Source: Acidobacteriota bacterium (GTDB taxonomy: Bacteria; Acidobacteriota; Vicinamibacteria; Vicinamibacterales; UBA2999). Taken from it: a stretch of DNA of 10,119 nt. The notes below the pieces were generated by a model. That model saw only the letters and a list, made by a program, of their open reading frames with translations, ran no database searches and was not told where the DNA came from. Below, piece after piece: positions 7,312 to 10,119 of this stretch. The translations under genes were made by a program, and so were the position numbers. Where the stretch lies: assembly GCA_020851835.1 (NCBI GenBank), contig JADZBZ010000502.1, forward strand, positions 1 to 10,119, written 5' to 3'. Within the stretch, counting starts at the first letter, position 1. Each line of letters opens with the position of its first letter.

Positions 7312-7928
7312 TCGCGGCCATCCAGGCGTGGGCCAGCGAGCTCGGCGGACTCGGCATGCTCGTCATCGCGGCGCTCGATTCGTCCTTTCTCTCGTTTCCC
7401 CAGGTCAACGACCTGCTCGTGATCTTTCTCAGCGTGCGGCACCCCGCGCGCATGCCCTACTACGCCGGGATGACCACGGCCGGATCGCTCCTGGGGTGCT
7501 TCGTGCTCTACGGCGTGGCGCGCACCGGCGGCGATGTCTTTCTCCGCAAGCGCTTCAGCGCCGCCCGCGTGGACCGCGGCATGGCGCTGTACCGGCGCTT
7601 CGGCCTGCTGGCCGTGGTCGTGCCAGCCTTGCTGCCGCCTCCGATGCCGTTCAAGCTGTTCGTGCTGATGGCCGGCGCGGCGGGAGTGGTCCCATGGCGC
7701 TTCGGACTGGCCATCCTGATCGGCCGCGGGATCCGCTACTTCGGCGAGGGGTATCTCGCGGTCCGCTACGGCGAGCAGGCGGTGGATATCGCCCGCGAGC
7801 ACGGCGCTGAGACCGGTCTGGCGCTGGCCGCACTGGCGGTGGCCGGCGGGGTGGCGTACTACCTGCTGCGGCGTCAGCGGTCCCAGCCGAGCCGCGCGGG
7901 CAGGTCGGCAGGCTCGAACGCCCGGTAA
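7308..7928 (+). CDS. VTT-domain (DedA/SNARE-associated) inner-membrane protein
   Basis: Polytopic membrane protein of 206 residues. Hydrophobic spans lie near 12-28, 33-45, 52-70, 98-121, 130-140 and 168-187. The family's re-entrant pieces are visible as ALDSSFLSFP (22-31) followed by ND at 34-35, and the central LLPPPMPFKLFVLMAGA (108-124), with GRGIRYFGEGYLAVRYG (139-155) near the end. DedA/VTT proteins have been linked to lipid or polyprenyl-phosphate translocation and envelope homeostasis; the substrate here is not known. The GTG start at 7308 overlaps the acetyltransferase stop and is backed by GGAG at 7296-7299, eight bases upstream, the clearest Shine-Dalgarno in the window. The basic C-terminal tail (RRQRSQPSRAGR) is coded on DNA that also encodes, on the other strand, the C-terminus of the secreted hypothetical: the two genes overlap by 55 bases tail to tail. 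Confidence 0.87.
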   Translation: MIAAIQAWASELGGLGMLVIAALDSSFLSFPQVNDLLVIFLSVRHPARMPYYAGMTTAGSLLGCFVLYGVARTGGDVFLRKRFSAARVDRGMALYRRFGLLAVVVPALLPPPMPFKLFVLMAGAAGVVPWRFGLAILIGRGIRYFGEGYLAVRYGEQAVDIAREHGAETGLALAALAVAGGVAYYLLRRQRSQPSRAGRSAGSNAR

Positions 7929-8743
7929 TCCAAGTAGTCGCGCGAGAAGTCGATCACGACTTTCCGCACCAGCATCGCGCGGCCCGTGCCCTCGAAGCGC
8001 GTCGCCGCGGGCAGCCATGCTCCATCGACTCGCCGCCGGGTGAACCTGGCCGTCGAGCCCTTGTACAGCCGGGCGACGAGTCCCCAGCCGAACGACACGT
8101 CGTCGATGGCTGTCGCCTCGACGGACATCACCTGATACTCGTGCTCGTGCACCCAGACTCGACCCGTGAACGCGTGCGCCACGCGGCCTTCGCGGGAACG
8201 CGGCGAGACATCCGGCCTGGGTGTGAAGCGAATCACGATAGCGGGCTCACCATCCCAGGTGGCGCGTCCCTCCACGGCAAAGGTGAAGACGTCGAGCGCT
8301 TCGCGCGTGCGGGCTTCATCCTTCCGGCGGGCCTGCTCGGCGTCCCTCAGCCGGGCCAGGCGTTCGGAGGTCCCTTCACGCGCGACGCGGCGCTGCCAGT
8401 CGGCCAGCCGCTTGCGGTAGTCCCGATCTTGCGCTGCCAGCTCGTCGGCGCTCGAGGGCCGGCCATCACGCTCGATCAGCCGGCGATAGGTGAGCTTCTC
8501 GTTGGGATGGGGATAAACGTCGAACACCAGCACCGCGCCGGTGCCCAGGCGTCCGAACAGGTTGAGATGGAGTTCGGTCGAGCGCTCGCGGTAGGAGTAG
8601 CGGCTCTGGATGTGGTCGTTGCTGGCCAGGCGCCTGCGGACCTCGGCGAAGAAGTGCTCCTGATCCGGCAGCGGGTCCGGCGCCTGCGCGTCCAGACCCG
8701 AAACCGCGATCAGGCACACCAGGACCAGCCGCGTGGCCGCCAT
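7874..8743 (-). CDS. Secreted hypothetical protein, acidobacterial type, possible LolA-like beta domain
   Basis: 289 residues with a probable Sec signal peptide: one Arg, then a hydrophobic LVLVCLIAVSG core and a likely cut after AQA (19-21). No lipobox cysteine follows the core, so a soluble periplasmic or exported product is expected. The mature part starts with a helix (HFFAEVRRRLASN, 30-42) and SYRERSTEL, then a beta section with FDVYPHPNEKLTYRRLIE (74-91). A highly charged helical stretch follows (about 100-150, rich in Arg, Glu, Asp, Lys), then a beta-rich C-terminal half with AFTGRVWVHEHEYQVMSVEA (191-210). That last pattern is reminiscent of lipoprotein-carrier (LolA/LolB-like) beta sheets, which is inference. 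I recall this architecture from Acidobacteriota proteins of unknown role. The ATG at 8743 is the only start that preserves the signal peptide. It diverges from the phosphopantetheinyl transferase gene across 28 bases and converges, overlapping, with the VTT gene. Confidence 0.85.
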   Translation of the reverse strand: MAATRLVLVCLIAVSGLDAQAPDPLPDQEHFFAEVRRRLASNDHIQSRYSYRERSTELHLNLFGRLGTGAVLVFDVYPHPNEKLTYRRLIERDGRPSSADELAAQDRDYRKRLADWQRRVAREGTSERLARLRDAEQARRKDEARTREALDVFTFAVEGRATWDGEPAIVIRFTPRPDVSPRSREGRVAHAFTGRVWVHEHEYQVMSVEATAIDDVSFGWGLVARLYKGSTARFTRRRVDGAWLPAATRFEGTGRAMLVRKVVIDFSRDYLDYRAFEPADLPARLGWDR

Positions 8744-8771
8744 ACGATAATGATGCCGTACTCAGTCACCG
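8744..8771. promoter_or_regulatory. 28-base divergent intergenic region with overlapping -10-like hexamers
   Basis: The gap is AT-rich relative to its surroundings. Plus strand GATAAT (8746-8751) ends 20 bases before the transferase ATG at 8772. Minus strand CATTAT (8752-8747) occupies almost the same bases, three bases before the hypothetical's ATG; CATCAT (8755-8750) is an alternative with six bases of spacing. One block may therefore serve polymerase in both directions. No Shine-Dalgarno is visible on either side. Any -35 element would have to lie inside the neighbouring coding sequence. Inference only. Confidence 0.3.
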
Positions 8772-9512
8772 ATGGTCGATACCTACCCGGCGCACGTCGT
8801 CCACGTGCTCACCGTCCGCCAGAACGACCCCGACGTGCGCGCCGCGCTCGATCGCTGCCGGTCGCTGTTGTCCGCCGAGGAGCGGGCGCGGGAAGCACGC
8901 CTGCATTTCGAGGCCGACCGCGAGCGGTATGTCATTGGCCGGGCCCTGACGCGCCTGCTGTTGTCGCGGTTTCTCGGCGGAGACCCGCGCGACTGGCGAT
9001 TCGTGACCAACGCCCACGGACGCCCCGAACTGGCCGTCTCCGGCGAAGGCCCTCCCCCACTGGGCTTCAACGTGTCACACACCAGCGGGATGGTTGCGTG
9101 CGCGGTCGCGGCCACGCGCGAGGTCGGCGTCGACGTCGAGTGCGTGGACAGACCTCTGGCCCACGACATCGCCGACCGGTTCTTCGCGCCTCGCGAGATC
9201 GCGGACCTGAGAGCGCTTCCCGCGAGCGACCAGCCGCGGGCGTTCTTCGACTACTGGACGTTGAAAGAGGCCTATATCAAGGCGCGGGGCATGGGACTGG
9301 CGCTGCCCCTGGCGCGCTTTGCCTTCAGGTTGGCCCCTGGCCGAACACCCACGATCGCGTTCGAGGCCGACGTCGAAGATATCGCCGAGTCGTGGCAGTT
9401 CTTCCAGGCTTGGCCGACCGAGCTCCACCGCCTCGCGGTCGCCGTCCGGCGCCCACCGGAGGGCGAGGTGGACGTCCGGCTGGACGGGTGGACGCCCCGA
9501 GTGGACGCGTGA
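8772..9512 (+). CDS. 4'-phosphopantetheinyl transferase, Sfp/Gsp type
   Basis: Transfers the phosphopantetheine arm of coenzyme A to a serine of acyl, peptidyl or aryl carrier proteins, turning apo-carrier into holo-carrier; magnesium-dependent and cytoplasmic. 246 residues, the two-domain Sfp length, about twice AcpS. Motifs are HGRPEL (82-87), FNVSHTSGMVACAVA (99-113), the metal-binding GVDVE (119-123, D121 and E123), and YWTLKEAYIKARGMGL (161-176), which holds the signature W-x-x-K-E-A-x-x-K with E166 and K170. These are Sfp/Gsp-like; the mycobacterial PptT subfamily instead has a THCAG-type second motif and a KEATYKAWFPL-type third motif. ATG 8772 gives the normal N-terminus. The TGA overlaps the GTG of a calcineurin-like phosphoesterase (9509-9512), implying coupled production. 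No polyketide or non-ribosomal peptide synthase lies in the window, so the carrier targets are not known. Confidence 0.95.
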   Translation: MVDTYPAHVVHVLTVRQNDPDVRAALDRCRSLLSAEERAREARLHFEADRERYVIGRALTRLLLSRFLGGDPRDWRFVTNAHGRPELAVSGEGPPPLGFNVSHTSGMVACAVAATREVGVDVECVDRPLAHDIADRFFAPREIADLRALPASDQPRAFFDYWTLKEAYIKARGMGLALPLARFAFRLAPGRTPTIAFEADVEDIAESWQFFQAWPTELHRLAVAVRRPPEGEVDVRLDGWTPRVDA

Positions 9513-10119
9513 AGCTCTGGGCGATTGCGGATCTGCACGTCGGCTACCAGGCGAACCGGGCGGCGCTCGAAGCCCTGGGGACCTACCCGGACGACTGGCT
9601 GATCGTCGCGGGCGATGCGGGCGACACGCCCGCGCAGCTCGATCTGGTCCTGCGGACGCTGACCCCGCGCTTCCGGCAGCTCGTCTGGGTCCCGGGCAAC
9701 CACGAGCTGTGGACGCCCCGCGGCCTCACACCCGGCCAGCGCGGCACGGGACACTACGATCGTCTCGTGGCGCTCTGCCGCCGCCACGGCGTGTTCACCC
9801 CGGAGGATCCCTTCCCGGTGTGGCCGGGCGACGGGCCGCCGCGCGTCATCGCGCCATTGTTCCTGCTCTACGACTACTCGTTCGCGCCCGACGCGATGGC
9901 GCCGGGCCAGGCTGTGGCCTGGGCCGCCGAACGCGGCCTGCGTTCGGCAGACGAGGAACTGCTGGCGCCGGACCCCTATCCCGACCGGGCGGCGTGGTGT
10001 CATGCTCGAATCGCCGATGCCGAGGCGCGCTTGTCGGCGCTGCCAACCGACGTGCGGCTGGTGCTCGTCAATCACTTTCCCTTCAAGCGTGAGCTGGCCG
10101 TCCTGCCGCGCATCCCGCG
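9509..10119 (+). CDS. Calcineurin-like metallophosphoesterase, PptH-like, 3' partial
   Basis: The first 203 residues of a binuclear-metal phosphoesterase that runs off the window. Metal-ligand motifs are in order: ADLHVG (7-12, D8 and H10), AGDAGD (34-39, D36), PGNHE (62-66, N64 and H65) and VNHFP (187-191, H189). The last histidine motif (GHxH) should lie beyond the end. Further residues VWVPGNHELWTP, TPEDPFPVW (97-105), FLLYDYSF (118-125) and PDPYPDRAAWC (154-164) match what I recall of the actinobacterial family that includes mycobacterial PptH, the phosphopantetheinyl hydrolase partnered with PptT. GTG 9509 lies in a GTGA overlap with the transferase stop and places the first strand MKLWAIADLH at the N-terminus. 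The inferred role is removal of the phosphopantetheine arm from holo-carrier proteins, opposing its neighbour. Fold and metal site are confident; the substrate rests on family resemblance and linkage. Confidence 0.88.
   Translation, partial: MKLWAIADLHVGYQANRAALEALGTYPDDWLIVAGDAGDTPAQLDLVLRTLTPRFRQLVWVPGNHELWTPRGLTPGQRGTGHYDRLVALCRRHGVFTPEDPFPVWPGDGPPRVIAPLFLLYDYSFAPDAMAPGQAVAWAAERGLRSADEELLAPDPYPDRAAWCHARIADAEARLSALPTDVRLVLVNHFPFKRELAVLPRIP

Noticed and set aside
1..10119. Searched by eye for CRISPR repeats, tRNA, insertion-sequence ends, toxin-antitoxin pairs and defence genes.
   Set aside because: No repeat arrays, cloverleaf sequence, transposase motifs or defence-domain motifs were seen, and there is almost no non-coding space to hold them.

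Overview
The window is gene-dense, GC-rich bacterial chromosome. It holds ten protein-coding genes plus the start of an eleventh, and nearly every base is coding; the largest gap between genes is 52 to 58 bases. I see no tRNA, rRNA, CRISPR array, insertion sequence, phage gene or intrinsic terminator. Protein style suggests an Acidobacteriota member, perhaps of the Vicinamibacteria type. The strongest pointer is the secreted protein at 7874-8743, whose N-terminal region (VRRRL..N, YSYRER, then a charged helix and a beta-rich domain) resembles proteins I associate with that phylum. This is a judgement from recall, not a computed placement.

Region 1 (1-4475, + strand) begins with a LOG-family phosphoribohydrolase that is probably cut by the window edge. 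It is followed by nadE (glutamine-hydrolysing NAD+ synthase), a SpoU/TrmH-type RNA 2'-O-methyltransferase, and an unrecognised 313-residue protein whose GTG start overlaps the methyltransferase stop. Region 2 (4492-6752, - strand) is a two-gene glycerol operon: glpF (glycerol facilitator) and glpK (glycerol kinase), overlapping by ATGA. Together they take up glycerol and trap it as glycerol-3-phosphate; no glycerol-3-phosphate dehydrogenase or regulator is present here. Region 3 (6811-7928, + strand) is a GNAT acetyltransferase translationally coupled to a VTT/DedA-type membrane protein. Region 4 (7874-8743, - strand) is the secreted hypothetical, whose 3' end overlaps the VTT gene tail to tail. 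Region 5 (8772 to the end, + strand) is an Sfp-type 4'-phosphopantetheinyl transferase overlapping a calcineurin-like phosphoesterase that runs off the window.

The most interesting item is Region 5. A carrier-protein-activating transferase is coupled by a 4-base overlap to a phosphoesterase that looks like the PptH type, the phosphopantetheinyl hydrolase paired with PptT in mycobacteria. Here the transferase is of the Sfp/Gsp type rather than the PptT/EntD-like type, so this may be an independently assembled writer/eraser pair for carrier proteins.

Two architectural patterns recur. First, genes that open a transcription unit start with ATG, lack a visible Shine-Dalgarno sequence and have AT-rich -10-like hexamers very close upstream, which suggests leaderless or short-leader mRNAs. 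Second, genes coupled to an upstream gene mostly start with GTG inside a GTGA overlap.
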